Shown: positions 35,796 to 45,489 of the stretch, piece after piece
Layout of the letters: every line of letters starts with the position of its first letter
How positions within the stretch are numbered: position 1 is the stretch's first letter
Assembly (NCBI RefSeq): GCF_022664395.1
Contig: NZ_JAKRET010000012.1
Coordinates: 96,836-160,835, forward strand
Reading direction: 5' to 3'
Source of the DNA: Sphingomonas lacusdianchii
GTDB lineage: Bacteria > Pseudomonadota > Alphaproteobacteria > Sphingomonadales > Sphingomonadaceae
DNA length: 64,000 bases
Made by a program: the position numbers and the translations under genes
Notes under the pieces: generated by a model
Told to the model about the DNA's origin: nothing
Databases searched by the model: none
What the model saw: only the letters and a program-made list of their open reading frames with translations

Positions 35796-37505
35796 ATGGA
35801 AAACGCACTCGCCACTACCGGCGCAGGCGGCGTTCCCGCCCCCGCGGCCGCTGCCCCCGCCAAATTCGCCAACCCGCTGACCCAGATCGGCGGGATCATG
35901 AAGAACCCTGCCGTCAAGCGCAGCCTGCCGATGATCTTCATCGTCGGACTGGTGCTGTCGGCGGCGCTGGCGTGGATGGCACTGGCCACCCCGCCGCAGC
36001 GCGTGCTGTTCCCGCAGCTGCCCGACAGCGACAAGCAGGCGGTAGTCGACGCGCTGACCGCGGCGAAGATCGACAGCAGCGTCGACGATTCGGGCGGGAT
36101 CACCGTCGCCGAGGATGATTATCACCGCGCCCGCATCCTGCTGGCGGGCCAAGACCTGCCCAAGGCGGCGCCGGGCGGCTATGCGATCCTCGACCAGTTG
36201 CCGATGGGCGTGTCGCGCGCCGTCGAGGGCGAGCGGCTGCGCCAGGCGCGCGAGACCGAACTGGCCAAGTCGATCGGCGAGATCGAGTCGGTGGCGGACG
36301 CGCGCGTCCACCTCGCCATGCCCGAATCCTCGGTCTTCGTGCGCGACAATGCCCAGCCGTCGGCGTCGGTCATCGTCCGCCTCGAACCCGGCCGCAGCCT
36401 CACGCAGGCGCAGGTCCGCTCGATCGTCAACCTCGTCGCCAGCTCGGTGCCGGGGATGAAGCCCGATCAGGTGACGATCATCGACCAGATGGGCGCGCTG
36501 CTCAGCAAGCCGAGCGACGGCAGCGATGCCAGCACGCTTTCGGACGAGCGGATCGACTATCAGCGCCGGATCGAGGACAAATATCGCGCGCAGCTCAACA
36601 CGCTGCTGACCCCGCTGCTGGGTGCCGGCAATTTCTCGGCCGAAATCCAGGCGGATGTCGATCTGGACGAGAGCCAGGCGACGCGCGAAAGCTATGACAA
36701 GCAGGGCGTGGTCCGTGCCGAACAGGGCAATTGGCAGGGCAACACTCCCGGCGAAGCGACGCCCGGCGGCATTCCCGGCGCGCTGAGCAACACCGCGCCC
36801 GCCGCATCGACGCTGGCGACTGCGACGCCGGGTCCGGCCGGGGCAACCGTGCAGCCGGGTACGGCGCCGGGTGCCACCCCGCCGGTCAAGACCAGCGAGA
36901 ATTTCAACCGCGCCTATGATCTGGGCAAGGAAGTGTCGGTGACGCGCGCCGCCCCCGGATCGATCCGGCGGCTGTCGGTGGCGGTGCTGCTGCGCGAAGC
37001 CGAAGGCGGCAAGCCGCGCACCCCGGCCGAAATTCAGCAGATCAACGACCTGGTGAAGGCGGCGGTCGGCTTCAACCAGCAGCGGCAGGACACGGTCACC
37101 GTCATCAGCCGCAAGTTCTCGCCCGATGCGGTCGCCGGCGACGTGGCGCGGCCATGGTACGATGCCGACTGGGTGCCGATGGCGGCGCGCAACGGCACCG
37201 CGCTCATCATCGCGCTGCTGGTGCTGTTCATGGGCGTCCGCCCGATGGTCAAGGCGATGAACGAGAAGCGCAAGGCCGACGCCGCTGCGGAAACCGCGCG
37301 CATCGCCGCACAGGAAGCCGCCGCGCAGGCCGCGCTCGCCGGTCCGGCCGAAGCCGCCGAGCCCGAACCGGTGAGCATGGAGATGCTGGAGAGCGCGCGC
37401 AGCTATGACGACCGGGTCGGGCTGGTCCGCGGCTTCACCCGCGACAATCCGGCACGCGCCGCGCTGGCCGTGCGCGACATGATCCAGTCGGATGCCAAGC
37501 AGTGA
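35796..37505 (+). CDS. fliF: Flagellar MS-ring protein FliF
   Basis: Integral inner-membrane ring protein on which the basal body is built, 569 residues. Membrane helix 1 is at about 45-65 (IFIVGLVLSAALAWMAL). The RBM1/RBM2 domains include QLPDSDKQAVVDAL and VARVHLAMPESSVF-like sequence (VADARVHLAMPESSVFVR), then VVNLVASSVPGM-type sequence (IVNLVASSVPGMKPDQVTII). A Pro/Ala/Thr-rich loop is at about 310-365 and membrane helix 2 at about 465-485. The C-terminal tail ending RDMIQSDAKQ binds FliG. Its stop overlaps fliG. Confidence 0.96.
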   Translation: MENALATTGAGGVPAPAAAAPAKFANPLTQIGGIMKNPAVKRSLPMIFIVGLVLSAALAWMALATPPQRVLFPQLPDSDKQAVVDALTAAKIDSSVDDSGGITVAEDDYHRARILLAGQDLPKAAPGGYAILDQLPMGVSRAVEGERLRQARETELAKSIGEIESVADARVHLAMPESSVFVRDNAQPSASVIVRLEPGRSLTQAQVRSIVNLVASSVPGMKPDQVTIIDQMGALLSKPSDGSDASTLSDERIDYQRRIEDKYRAQLNTLLTPLLGAGNFSAEIQADVDLDESQATRESYDKQGVVRAEQGNWQGNTPGEATPGGIPGALSNTAPAASTLATATPGPAGATVQPGTAPGATPPVKTSENFNRAYDLGKEVSVTRAAPGSIRRLSVAVLLREAEGGKPRTPAEIQQINDLVKAAVGFNQQRQDTVTVISRKFSPDAVAGDVARPWYDADWVPMAARNGTALIIALLVLFMGVRPMVKAMNEKRKADAAAETARIAAQEAAAQAALAGPAEAAEPEPVSMEMLESARSYDDRVGLVRGFTRDNPARAALAVRDMIQSDAKQ

Positions 37506-38509
37506 ACGCCCCCACCCGTATCCATAGCGGCGTCGAACGCGCCGCCGTCCTGATGATGCTGGTCGGCGAGGAGGAAGCCGCCGCGATCCTCCAGAAGCTG
37601 GACCCCGAAGAGGTGCAGCAGCTGGGCAAGGCGATGTTCACCGTCGCCGATGTCAGCGAGGACGAAGTGACCGTCGTGCTCGACGATTTCGTCGAGAAGG
37701 CGCGCGAGCGGACCACGGTGGGCTTCGATCCGCGCCCGCATATCGAGACGGTGATGAACCGCGCGCTGGGTGCCGACAAGGCCGAGAGCGTGCTGGCCAA
37801 GATCACGCCGATCGAGACCGCATGCCAGATCGAGCTGCTCGACTGGATGGACGCCAGCGAGATCGTGAGCCTGATCAAGGACGAGCATCCGCAGATCGCC
37901 GCAGTCCTGCTTGCCAATCTCGACCCCGCCATCGCCGCGCAGGTGCTGGAAGGGCTGCCCGAGGCGGTACAGCCGCAGATCCTGCACCGCATCGCCAAGC
38001 TCGGCCCGATCACGCCCGAGGCGATCGAGACGCTGAAGTCGATGCTGTCGCGCCGCTCGACCGGGCGGAGCAGCGGCAGCGGCGTGCAGCTGGGCGGGGC
38101 GAAGGACGCCGCCAAGATCCTGTCGTCGGGACGCAAGGCGACCGAGAACCGGGTCATGCCGAAACTGGCCAAGATCGACCGCGACATCGCGCGCCAGATC
38201 GAGGACCAGCTGTTCGTCTTCGACAACCTGCTGGAGATGGACGACAAGAATCTGGGCGTGCTGATCCGCAACGTCGACAGCGACCTGCTGGTGCGCGCAC
38301 TCAAGGGCGTCGACGAGACCGGCCGCAACCGGTTCCTCGGCTGCATGTCGGCGCGCGCCGCCGACGGCATCCGCGACGAGATCGAGGCACGCGGGCCGAT
38401 GAAGCTGGCGGAAGTGCTCGACGCGCAGAAGGGCGTCATCACCGTCGCCCGCCAGCTGGCCAAGGACGGCACGATCATGATGGGCGGCGGCGACGACGAC
38501 TATGTTTGA
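37502..38509 (+). CDS. fliG: Flagellar motor switch protein FliG
   Basis: Cytoplasmic rotor protein linking the MS ring to FliM and contacting the stators, 335 residues. N-terminal domain: ERAAVLMMLVGEEEAAAILQKLDPEEV. Middle domain with the EHPQ segment (IKDEHPQIAAVLLANLDP). C-terminal torque domain (LFVFDNLLEMDDKNLGVLIRNVDSDLLVRALKG) with the charged residues of the torque helix. It starts at GTG 37502, overlapping the fliF stop by four bases, and its end overlaps fliH by eight bases. Confidence 0.96.
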   Translation: MNAPTRIHSGVERAAVLMMLVGEEEAAAILQKLDPEEVQQLGKAMFTVADVSEDEVTVVLDDFVEKARERTTVGFDPRPHIETVMNRALGADKAESVLAKITPIETACQIELLDWMDASEIVSLIKDEHPQIAAVLLANLDPAIAAQVLEGLPEAVQPQILHRIAKLGPITPEAIETLKSMLSRRSTGRSSGSGVQLGGAKDAAKILSSGRKATENRVMPKLAKIDRDIARQIEDQLFVFDNLLEMDDKNLGVLIRNVDSDLLVRALKGVDETGRNRFLGCMSARAADGIRDEIEARGPMKLAEVLDAQKGVITVARQLAKDGTIMMGGGDDDYV

Positions 38510-39278
38510 GAGCGCCCCGCCGCGCGGCACCCCGAGCGGCTTCGTCGCCGGCTTCGCCAGCCGCCATGTCGCCGCCGCCGACATCCTCGCCCGCGCCTTC
38601 GGTGCGCCCGATCCGTTCGCCGAAACGGGCGTCGTACCGGTGCGCCCCACCGACTTCGGCGCGGCGGCCCCGGCAGAGGCACCGATGCCGGGCGGCCCCA
38701 AGCATTTTCGCCCGGCCGATCCCGACAGCAACCCGACCGAGGGCTGGGACCCGTTCTGCGCCAGTGCGAGCGACGTCGCGGCCACCACGCTGGACCCGGT
38801 CGCCGAGGCGCATGCCGCCGGCTATGCCGAGGGTCTGGCCGCCGCCGCCGCCGCCAGCCAGTCCGACCAGGCGCGCGACCATGCGCTGCTGGCGCGGCTG
38901 GCAGAAGCGCTGGGCACCGCGACGCATATCGATCGCGAGGCGATGGCGACGCGGCTGCGCCAGACGGTGCTGACGCTGGTCCGGCAGATCGTCGGCGAAG
39001 TCGGCGTGTCGGCCAATCACCTCGCCGAGCGCATCGACGCCGCCGCCGAATTGCTGGCCGACAGCGCCGAATCGTCGATCCTGCGGATGCACGAGGCCGA
39101 TATCCCGCTGGTCGAGGGCAAGCTGCCCAAGGCGGTGTTCCCGGTCGCCGACCCGGCGGTCGAGCGCGGCGGCTTCATCCTCGAAAGCGCGTCGACGGTG
39201 GTCGAGGACGGCCCGTCGCTGTGGCTGGAGCAACTGGGCGCCGCGATCGAAACCATACCGGTGCCCGCATCATGCTGA
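38502..39278 (+). CDS. fliH: Flagellar export apparatus stator FliH-like
   Basis: 258-residue protein in the fliH position, negative regulator and stator of the FliI ATPase. The first 100 residues are Pro/Ala-rich. The region AEAHAAGYAEGLAAAAAAS carries the GxxxG-like repeats typical of FliH. The C-terminal globular part (TVLTLVRQIVGEVGVSANHLAERIDAAAELL) resembles FliH/YscL. Sequence conservation is low, as usual for FliH; assignment leans on position and the Ala-rich stalk. Its end overlaps the fliI start. Confidence 0.82.
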   Translation: MFESAPPRGTPSGFVAGFASRHVAAADILARAFGAPDPFAETGVVPVRPTDFGAAAPAEAPMPGGPKHFRPADPDSNPTEGWDPFCASASDVAATTLDPVAEAHAAGYAEGLAAAAAASQSDQARDHALLARLAEALGTATHIDREAMATRLRQTVLTLVRQIVGEVGVSANHLAERIDAAAELLADSAESSILRMHEADIPLVEGKLPKAVFPVADPAVERGGFILESASTVVEDGPSLWLEQLGAAIETIPVPASC

Positions 39279-40600
39279 ACCGTTTCGCCGATGATTATCT
39301 GGGGGCGCTGGCGCCGACCGGGTTCCGCCCGCGCGCGCGGGTCGCGGGGCGGCTGTCGTCCTATGACGGACTGTTGATGGAAGCGGTCGGGCTGTCGCTG
39401 CCGGTCGGGACGGTGTGCCAGGTCGGCACCGGCGACGGCGGCCATATCGAGGCGGAGGCGATCGGCTTTCGCAACGGCAAGACGCTGATGATGAACCTGG
39501 GTGGTCCCGCCCCCCTCCTGCCTGGTGCGCTGGTGCGGCCGGGCGACAAGCCGGGCGAGGCCGAGGTCGGCGAGGCGATGCTGGGCCGCGTGGTCGATGG
39601 CGCGGGCAAGCCGATCGACGGCAAGGGGCCGATCCGCGGGGCGGGCCGCTGGCCGCTGGCCGGGCGCATCCAGTCGCCGCTCGACCGTGGGCGCGTGCTG
39701 GAGCCGATGGATGTCGGCGTGCGCGCGATCAACGGGCTGCTGACCATCGGTCAGGGGCAGCGCGTCGGCATCATGGCGGGGTCGGGCGTCGGCAAGTCGG
39801 TGCTGCTCGGCATGATGGTCCGCGCCGCCAAGGCCGATGTGATCGTTGTCGGCCTGATCGGCGAGCGCAGCCGCGAAGTGTCCGACTTCCTCGAAACCAA
39901 GCTGAAGGGCGACGCGCGGGCGCGCTCGGTCGTGGTCGCGGTGCCGGCCAATCATTCGCCGGTGCTGCGCATCCGCGGCGCATTGCGCGCGACCGCGATC
40001 GCCGAGGCGTTTCGCGAACAGGGCAAGAAGGTCCTGCTCATCATCGATTCGCTGACCCGCGTCGCCCATGCCGGCCGCGAGATCGGCTTGGCGCTGGGCG
40101 AGCCGGCGTCGGCGCGAGGCTATCCGCCGAGTGCCATTGCGATGCTGCCGGGGTTGATCGAGCGGGCGGGCACGTGCGTTCGCACCGGCGGGTCGATCAC
40201 AGCCATCTATACCGTGCTGGCCGATGGCGACGACAACAGCGATCCGGTGGTGGATTCGGCGCGATCGATCCTCGACGGGCATATCGTGCTCAGCCGGCAA
40301 CTGGCCGAGCGCGGCGTGTATCCCGCGATCGACCTCGGGCCGTCGGTCAGCCGGGTGATGACCGATATCGCCGACCGGCCGCATCTGGCCGCCGCGCGGG
40401 TGCTGCGCCGCCATCTGGCGACGTATGAGGAAAATCGCGATCTGGTGCTGATGGGCGCATACCGCCCTGGTACCGATGCCGCGATCGACGGTGCGCTCGC
40501 CGCGCATCCGGCGGTGATGGAATATGTGAAGCAGGATTCGGACGAGATCGTGTCGCTCGACGATGCGGTCGCCGAACTGGTGGGCGTGTTCTGTGGCTGA
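39272..40600 (+). CDS. fliI: Flagellum-specific ATP synthase FliI
   Basis: Hexameric ATPase of the flagellar type III export gate, 442 residues, homologous to F1 beta. Motifs: Walker A GSGVGKSV near residue 170, GLIGERSREVSDFLE, Walker B VLLIIDSLTRVAHAGREIG, and the export-ATPase signature SARGYPPSAIAMLPGLIERAG. The start ATG at 39272 lies within the last codons of fliH; an upstream start would add residues unlike the family. Confidence 0.96.
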   Translation: MLNRFADDYLGALAPTGFRPRARVAGRLSSYDGLLMEAVGLSLPVGTVCQVGTGDGGHIEAEAIGFRNGKTLMMNLGGPAPLLPGALVRPGDKPGEAEVGEAMLGRVVDGAGKPIDGKGPIRGAGRWPLAGRIQSPLDRGRVLEPMDVGVRAINGLLTIGQGQRVGIMAGSGVGKSVLLGMMVRAAKADVIVVGLIGERSREVSDFLETKLKGDARARSVVVAVPANHSPVLRIRGALRATAIAEAFREQGKKVLLIIDSLTRVAHAGREIGLALGEPASARGYPPSAIAMLPGLIERAGTCVRTGGSITAIYTVLADGDDNSDPVVDSARSILDGHIVLSRQLAERGVYPAIDLGPSVSRVMTDIADRPHLAAARVLRRHLATYEENRDLVLMGAYRPGTDAAIDGALAAHPAVMEYVKQDSDEIVSLDDAVAELVGVFCG

Positions 40601-41021
40601 CAAGGCGAAGCGGCTGTCGCGGGTGCTGCGCGTGCGCACCATGCAGCTGAACCTGACGCAGGCCGAGGAGGCCCGCGCTGCCGCGCGCGTCGCCGACGAG
40701 ATCGCGCTGCGCGACCGCATCCGCACGCTGGCCGAGGCGGTGTCGCCGGTACCGACCCCCAGCGCGACCGCCGCCGCCCTGGGCGCCGCCGCGCATTATC
40801 GCGAGCGGCTGCATGCCACCGCACAGGTCGTCGAACAGCGGGTGGTACAGGCCGATCAGGGGCTGGAACGCGCGCGATCGGCAACGATGACCGCCAAGCG
40901 TGACCAGAGTGCTGTCGAAAAGCTGCTCGAGCGCGCCCATGCCGCGCATGCCTTGCGCGAATTGCGCGCGATGGAAAATGCACCGCCGGTGCGCCGACCC
41001 AATCGGCACGATCCTTGCTGA
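40593..41021 (+). CDS. fliJ: Flagellar export chaperone FliJ-like
   Basis: 142-residue, almost wholly alpha-helical coiled-coil protein in the fliJ position, the central-stalk-like partner of FliI. It starts with GTG at 40593 overlapping the fliI stop: VADKAKRLSRVLRVRTMQLN. Heptad-like stretches run through ALGAAAHYRERLHATAQVVEQ and QADQGLERARSATMTAKRDQ to VEKLLERAHAAHALRELRAME. FliJ is poorly conserved, so the name rests on length, coiled coil and gene order. Confidence 0.8.
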   Translation: MADKAKRLSRVLRVRTMQLNLTQAEEARAAARVADEIALRDRIRTLAEAVSPVPTPSATAAALGAAAHYRERLHATAQVVEQRVVQADQGLERARSATMTAKRDQSAVEKLLERAHAAHALRELRAMENAPPVRRPNRHDPC

Positions 41022-41052
41022 TCGACCGGTCGAACGCTTGACGGATCGACCT

Positions 41053-43290
41053 ATGCAGCTTCTCTCCGCCCTATCCAGTACCGCCTCCCCGCTTGCGATG
41101 CAGGCCATGCCGATGGCCGGCGTGGCGGCGGACGCGTTTGCCGCGCTGTTCGCAGGCATCGTGCCGGACGCGGGTGACGGGCGGCAGGCGGCTGCCGAGG
41201 GCGGCAAGGCGTTGCCGGTGGCTCTGGTGCCGCCGGTCGTGGTTGGCGGCGTGCCAATCCCTGCCCCGCCGGTCGGCCCCCAACCGGTGATCGCACCGGT
41301 GCTGCCGGTCTCGGCAAGCGAGGCGATCGCGATGGTGCCCGCCGACCCGGCCCCGACGACAGCCGTGCGCGATGCCGTGCCGGTCGCGGTCGCCGCCGGG
41401 ATCGTCGGTGCGCTGAAGCTGTTGCCCGACGACGCGCCGGTAGCGGTCCGGCAGCCCGATCCCAAGCCCGAACCGCTGGTCCAGCCAATGCCCGCCCGTT
41501 TCGCACCGCCGCTGCCGGTACGCGCGCGGCGCGTGGCGGACGAACCGGCGCTGCCGACGCCCGACAGCGACGAACCCGAAGCGGCCGAGGATGGCGACGC
41601 ACCAGTCGTCGTCACGCCGACGGATGTGCCGACCCCCGACCTGCCGCCGATGATCGCGGTACCGGCCGATGCCCTCGCGCCGGTACCGGAGGAGGTGGCA
41701 CCGGAGATGAAGGTGATCGGCCTGAAGGTGCCGGACGCCGAACCGACCCCCGCCCCGTCGACACCCGCTGTCGCCGGGCCCGTACCGCAAGGCGAGCAAC
41801 AGCCCGCGACCGAACGCCCGGCCCAGCCGGCCCGAACCGAAGGCCTCCGCGCGCGTGCGGACGTCGCGGACACGCCGCGTGCGGACGCCATCGCCACGCC
41901 GCCGGTAACGCCCGACCCGACTGATCGCCGGCCGGTCGCGCCCGGTCCGGTCGGCAATGTCCGTCGATCGGATCAGCAGGCCCCGACACCGACCGATTCA
42001 ACCCCATCCCCCACGCCGCGCTTCGCCCCGATCGACCATGGCGTGCTGCCCGGTGCGCCGGTCGTCGACCCGGTCCGAGCCGCGTGGCAGGTCGAAATGC
42101 CGGCCGATCCGCAAACCGTGCTTGCGCCGGGACCGGTGGCGGTCGATCCGGTCGTCGGTGACATGCCCCTGCCCGCCACCGGCCCGGCTGCGCAGGCTGC
42201 CGATCCGGTGACGTCGGTCGCGGCGCAAGCGTTGCCGCCGATCGTGGAACCCCAGGCCGTACAATCCGACACGGTCGCGCCGGTCGTCGTCGCATCGGTC
42301 GTACAGGTGGCGCCGGTCGCAGCCCCCCGGCGGGCGATTCCGATCGCCACGGCACGCGCGACCCCGGTCGGCACGCCCGCCGTACAGGCATCGCGTGCGC
42401 CGATCGCCGAACCGGCCGTGCAGGCACCGATGGCGGAACCCGTCGCCCGTCCGGCCGAACCTGCCCGCGCGCCGGTCGCCGAAGCCGTCCGCGCACCGAT
42501 CGCCGACGCTGCGACCCGTCCGGTTGATCCGGTGGTGATCGATCAGCCCGTGGCGGCCTTCACGCTGCCGGGCGAGCGCGCCCTGCCGACGCAACTGGCC
42601 GCCGAGCCGCTGACCGCCAATCGCCAGACGATCGCCGGAGAGGCGAGCGCGCCGGTCGTGTCGGTCGCCGCGCCGTCCGTGCAGCCGGTACAGACACCGC
42701 CGGTCACCCGCGTCGCGTCCGCGCCCGCCCCGGAAGCGGCGGCCGAGGCGGTGCAGGCCGACGCCCCCGCCCCGCGCCCGCGTCGCGACGACGATGCGCC
42801 ACCGCTGCCGACGCCGGCCGCCCCGGCGATCGACGCCGCGACGCTGCGCCCGGTCGCCGCGCCGGTGACCGCCGCGCAGCCGCAGCTCGACACCCGCCAG
42901 CCGCAATGGATGGAGGGGATGATCGACCGGATCGAAACGCTGCGCGACGCATCGCCGACGCAGGGCGAGACCCGCATCCGGCTGTCGCCCGACGCGCTGG
43001 GCGATGTCGAGGTCGCGATCCGCACGTCCGACGACGGCCGCGTCCATGTCCATTTCAGCAGCGACAATGCCGATGCCGGCCGCCTGCTCGCCGACGCGCA
43101 GCCGCGGCTGGTGCAGCTCGCCGAGTCGCGCGGGCTGAAGCTGGGCGGGATGCAGGTCGATGTCGGCACGCAGCAACAGCCATCGCAGCGCCAGGCACAG
43201 GATCAGGGATCGCCGCAGCCGCGCGCGCCCCGCTCCGCCTTTGCCGACGCGCAGGCGCCATCCACCCGAACCGATAATCGTATCGCCTGA
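41053..43290 (+). CDS. fliK: Flagellar hook-length control protein FliK
   Basis: Secreted molecular ruler that switches export specificity, 745 residues. The N-terminus is short and ordered; about 550 residues of Ala/Pro/Val-rich disordered ruler follow, with frequent PVAAP-like runs. The C-terminal switch domain (about 620-705) contains the family pattern IRLSPDALGDVEVAIRTSDD, VHVHFSSDNADAGRLLADAQ and LVQLAESRGLKLGGMQVDVG. The Gln-rich end is usual. The ATG at 41053 gives a sensible N-terminus 31 bases after fliJ. Confidence 0.92.
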   Translation: MQLLSALSSTASPLAMQAMPMAGVAADAFAALFAGIVPDAGDGRQAAAEGGKALPVALVPPVVVGGVPIPAPPVGPQPVIAPVLPVSASEAIAMVPADPAPTTAVRDAVPVAVAAGIVGALKLLPDDAPVAVRQPDPKPEPLVQPMPARFAPPLPVRARRVADEPALPTPDSDEPEAAEDGDAPVVVTPTDVPTPDLPPMIAVPADALAPVPEEVAPEMKVIGLKVPDAEPTPAPSTPAVAGPVPQGEQQPATERPAQPARTEGLRARADVADTPRADAIATPPVTPDPTDRRPVAPGPVGNVRRSDQQAPTPTDSTPSPTPRFAPIDHGVLPGAPVVDPVRAAWQVEMPADPQTVLAPGPVAVDPVVGDMPLPATGPAAQAADPVTSVAAQALPPIVEPQAVQSDTVAPVVVASVVQVAPVAAPRRAIPIATARATPVGTPAVQASRAPIAEPAVQAPMAEPVARPAEPARAPVAEAVRAPIADAATRPVDPVVIDQPVAAFTLPGERALPTQLAAEPLTANRQTIAGEASAPVVSVAAPSVQPVQTPPVTRVASAPAPEAAAEAVQADAPAPRPRRDDDAPPLPTPAAPAIDAATLRPVAAPVTAAQPQLDTRQPQWMEGMIDRIETLRDASPTQGETRIRLSPDALGDVEVAIRTSDDGRVHVHFSSDNADAGRLLADAQPRLVQLAESRGLKLGGMQVDVGTQQQPSQRQAQDQGSPQPRAPRSAFADAQAPSTRTDNRIA

Positions 43291-43301
43291 GGAACCACGA
43301 C

Positions 43302-43982
43302 ATGAGCGACAAGGAGACGCCGGAGGAAAAGCCGGCGAAGAAGAAAGGCAAGCTGGTCAAGATACTGGTCATGGTCGTCGGCGTCGTCGCCCTGCTGGGC
43401 GGGGGCGTCGGGGCCGGGCTGTATGCCAGTTCGTCGGGCCTGATCGGCGGCGGCGGCGACCATGGCGAGAAGGAACCGCCCGCGGAGAAGAAGGACCTGC
43501 CCAAGCTGGTCCCGAAGTCCGAAGAGGTGAAGGCCGGCGCCGGCGGTGAGGGCGGCGGCGAAGGTGGCGGCCATGGCGGTGGCGAAGGTGGCGGCGAAGG
43601 CGGTTCGGCGGAGCATGGCGACGAGAACAGCCGGCCGACGCCCGAGATGGAGGGCGGCGATCGCTGGGCATCGACCTATTATGCGATGGAGAAGGAGTTC
43701 ACCTCCAACCTGTCCGACAGCACGCACTTCATTCAGGTAGGCGTCGCGATCTCGACCTCGTACGACAACAAGGTGATCGAGAATCTGAAGACCCACGAAA
43801 TCGCGATTCGCTCGGCGATCCTGCTCGCGCTGGGCGAGACGACCGAGGATCAGGTCTTCACGCCGGAGGGCAAGAAACAGCTGTCGTTGCGCATCAAGAA
43901 GGCGATCAACGACACTCTGGAGCAAAAGGAAGGCTTTGGCGGCATCGGTAACGTTTATTTTACCACGTTTGTGGTTCAGTAA
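43302..43982 (+). CDS. fliL: Flagellar basal body-associated protein FliL
   Basis: Inner-membrane stator-associated protein, 226 residues. A Lys-rich cytoplasmic head (EEKPAKKKGKLVK) precedes a membrane helix at about 19-40, and the periplasmic stomatin-like domain at about 120-226 has STYYAMEKEFTSNLSD and AILLALGETTEDQVFTPEGK. Between them is an unusually Gly/Glu/His-rich linker at about 80-108 (GGEGGGHGGGEGG). The family average is about 160-180 residues, so the linker is an insertion. Confidence 0.93.
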   Translation: MSDKETPEEKPAKKKGKLVKILVMVVGVVALLGGGVGAGLYASSSGLIGGGGDHGEKEPPAEKKDLPKLVPKSEEVKAGAGGEGGGEGGGHGGGEGGGEGGSAEHGDENSRPTPEMEGGDRWASTYYAMEKEFTSNLSDSTHFIQVGVAISTSYDNKVIENLKTHEIAIRSAILLALGETTEDQVFTPEGKKQLSLRIKKAINDTLEQKEGFGGIGNVYFTTFVVQ

Positions 43983-43988
43983 ACGCGC

Positions 43989-44942
43989 ATGTTTAACACC
44001 TCGTCCACCGCGCCCGAAGGCAGCGCACGGAGTCGCCGCACGGCGGCTGCGTCGCATGCGCCGAGCCTGGGGGCGACGAACCTCAATCCCTTTGGCGACC
44101 TGCGCGCGCTCGAACATCTGTCGGCGCGCATGGCGCGGTCGCTGCGGCAGGTGTTCGAGCCGCTGCTCCGGCGCGGCGTCAAGAGCTGGGCCGAGCCGGT
44201 CGAGGTCGACCGGTTCGCGGGCTATTGCGCCGCGCGGCGGGCGCATGGGCTGACCGGATGGGTGCCGCTGACGCTGTCGACCGGGGGAAGCCCGGCGATC
44301 GTGGTCATCGACGGCACGTTCCTGCTCGAAACGCTCGACATCTTCTTCGGCGGGTTCGGCGAGGCGCCCAATCCGATGCCGGTCGAATTCTCGCCCGCCG
44401 CCGAAGCGATGCTGCGCCGGCTGGCGACCGCCATCGCCGCGCCGCTGGGCGAGGCATGGGGGCCGCTGGCCGGCATCGCCTTCGAACCCGGCACGCCCGA
44501 GGCCAATCCGGCGATGATGGGCGCGATCGACGGCGAGGACGCCGTGATCGCCACCCGCTTCGCGCTCGAGGTCGGCGACGCGATGCTGCCGACCTATATC
44601 GACATCCTCTATCCGGTCGCGGCGCTCAAACCCCATGCGCCGCAGCTGTCGACCAAGGTCCATGGCCGCAGCGAGCCCGATTCGAAATGGCGCTCGGGGC
44701 TGACCCGCGCGGTGATGGGCGTGAAGCTGCCGGTACGGTCGGTGCTGGCCGAACCGGTCGTGTCGCTCGCGACCTTGCTCGAACTCAAGGAAGGCGACAT
44801 CATCCCGATCAATTTCGGGCCGCAGGTACCGATATGGGTGGCCAACCGGCGGCTGGGCACGGGCACGGTCGGCACCGCCAACGGGCAGGCCGCGATCAAG
44901 CTCAACTCCATCGACCCCGGTTTCGAAGAGGAATTCCAATGA
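43989..44942 (+). CDS. fliM: Flagellar motor switch protein FliM
   Basis: C-ring protein that binds CheY-P and FliN, 317 residues. The middle CheC-like domain includes LLRRGVKSWAEPVEVDRFAGY, FLLETLDIFFGGFG and FSPAAEAMLRRLATAI. The C-terminal SpoA domain has LPVRSVLAEPVVSLATLLELKEGDIIPI. The N-terminus shows NPFGDLRALEHLSARMARSLRQVFEP, but the classical CheY-binding LSQxEIDALL segment is not obvious. It overlaps fliN by four bases. Confidence 0.93.
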   Translation: MFNTSSTAPEGSARSRRTAAASHAPSLGATNLNPFGDLRALEHLSARMARSLRQVFEPLLRRGVKSWAEPVEVDRFAGYCAARRAHGLTGWVPLTLSTGGSPAIVVIDGTFLLETLDIFFGGFGEAPNPMPVEFSPAAEAMLRRLATAIAAPLGEAWGPLAGIAFEPGTPEANPAMMGAIDGEDAVIATRFALEVGDAMLPTYIDILYPVAALKPHAPQLSTKVHGRSEPDSKWRSGLTRAVMGVKLPVRSVLAEPVVSLATLLELKEGDIIPINFGPQVPIWVANRRLGTGTVGTANGQAAIKLNSIDPGFEEEFQ

Positions 44943-45235
44943 ACGAGATGACCGGCGGCTTCCCCGCCGAAGCGTCGCTCGCCGCCAATTTCAAGCTGTT
45001 GCAGAATGTCGACGTCCGCCTGACCGTCGAGATCGGGTCGACGCAGCTGAGCTTGCGCGAACTGCTGGCGCTGAGCGAATCGAGCGTGATCGAGCTGGAC
45101 CGCGGCGCCAACGAACTGCTCGACGTGTTCGTCAACGGCACGCTGATCGGGCGCGGCGAGGTGGTAACCGTCGGCGACCGGTTCGGCGTGCGGATGACCG
45201 AACTGGTCAGCCCCGACAAGCGGGTCAGCCGCTGA
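44939..45235 (+). CDS. fliN: Flagellar motor switch protein FliN
   Basis: C-ring component, 98 residues, essentially one SpoA domain: LLQNVDVRLTVEIGSTQLSLRELLALSESSVIELD, then NELLDVFVNGTLIGRGEVVTVGDRFGVRMTEL. ATG overlaps the fliM stop; the last A of its stop is the first base of fliO. Confidence 0.95.
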   Translation: MNEMTGGFPAEASLAANFKLLQNVDVRLTVEIGSTQLSLRELLALSESSVIELDRGANELLDVFVNGTLIGRGEVVTVGDRFGVRMTELVSPDKRVSR

Positions 45236-45489
45236 TGATGTGGTCGTACATCCTGAAGCTCGTCATCCTCCTGCCCCTGGTATGCGGGCTGATGATCGGC
45301 TGCCTGTATCTGTGGCGTCGCCTCGAGGCGCGGATGCCCGGCAATCAGGGTGAGCGGCTGGTGAAGGTGCGCGAGACGATGATGGTATCGACCGGCACCA
45401 AGATCGCGGTGCTGGAGTTTCAGGGGCGGCAATTGCTGGTGTCGGTCAGCCGCAACGGCGTGACGCTGCTGGACCGGGGCGACAAGTGA
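45235..45489 (+). CDS. fliO: Flagellar protein FliO-like
   Basis: 84-residue single-pass membrane protein in the fliO position, assembly factor for the FliP ring. One N-terminal membrane helix (residues 4-26) is followed by a small beta domain with [39 protein letters not shown], the FliO pattern. It is short, as in many FliO proteins. Confidence 0.85.
   Translation: MMWSYILKLVILLPLVCGLMIGCLYLWRRLEARMPGNQGERLVKVRETMMVSTGTKIAVLEFQGRQLLVSVSRNGVTLLDRGDK

Noticed and set aside
40593..41021. A start at 40563 for the fliJ gene
   Set aside because: It lies inside fliI and adds residues with no FliJ character; the GTG overlapping the fliI stop is the usual operon arrangement.
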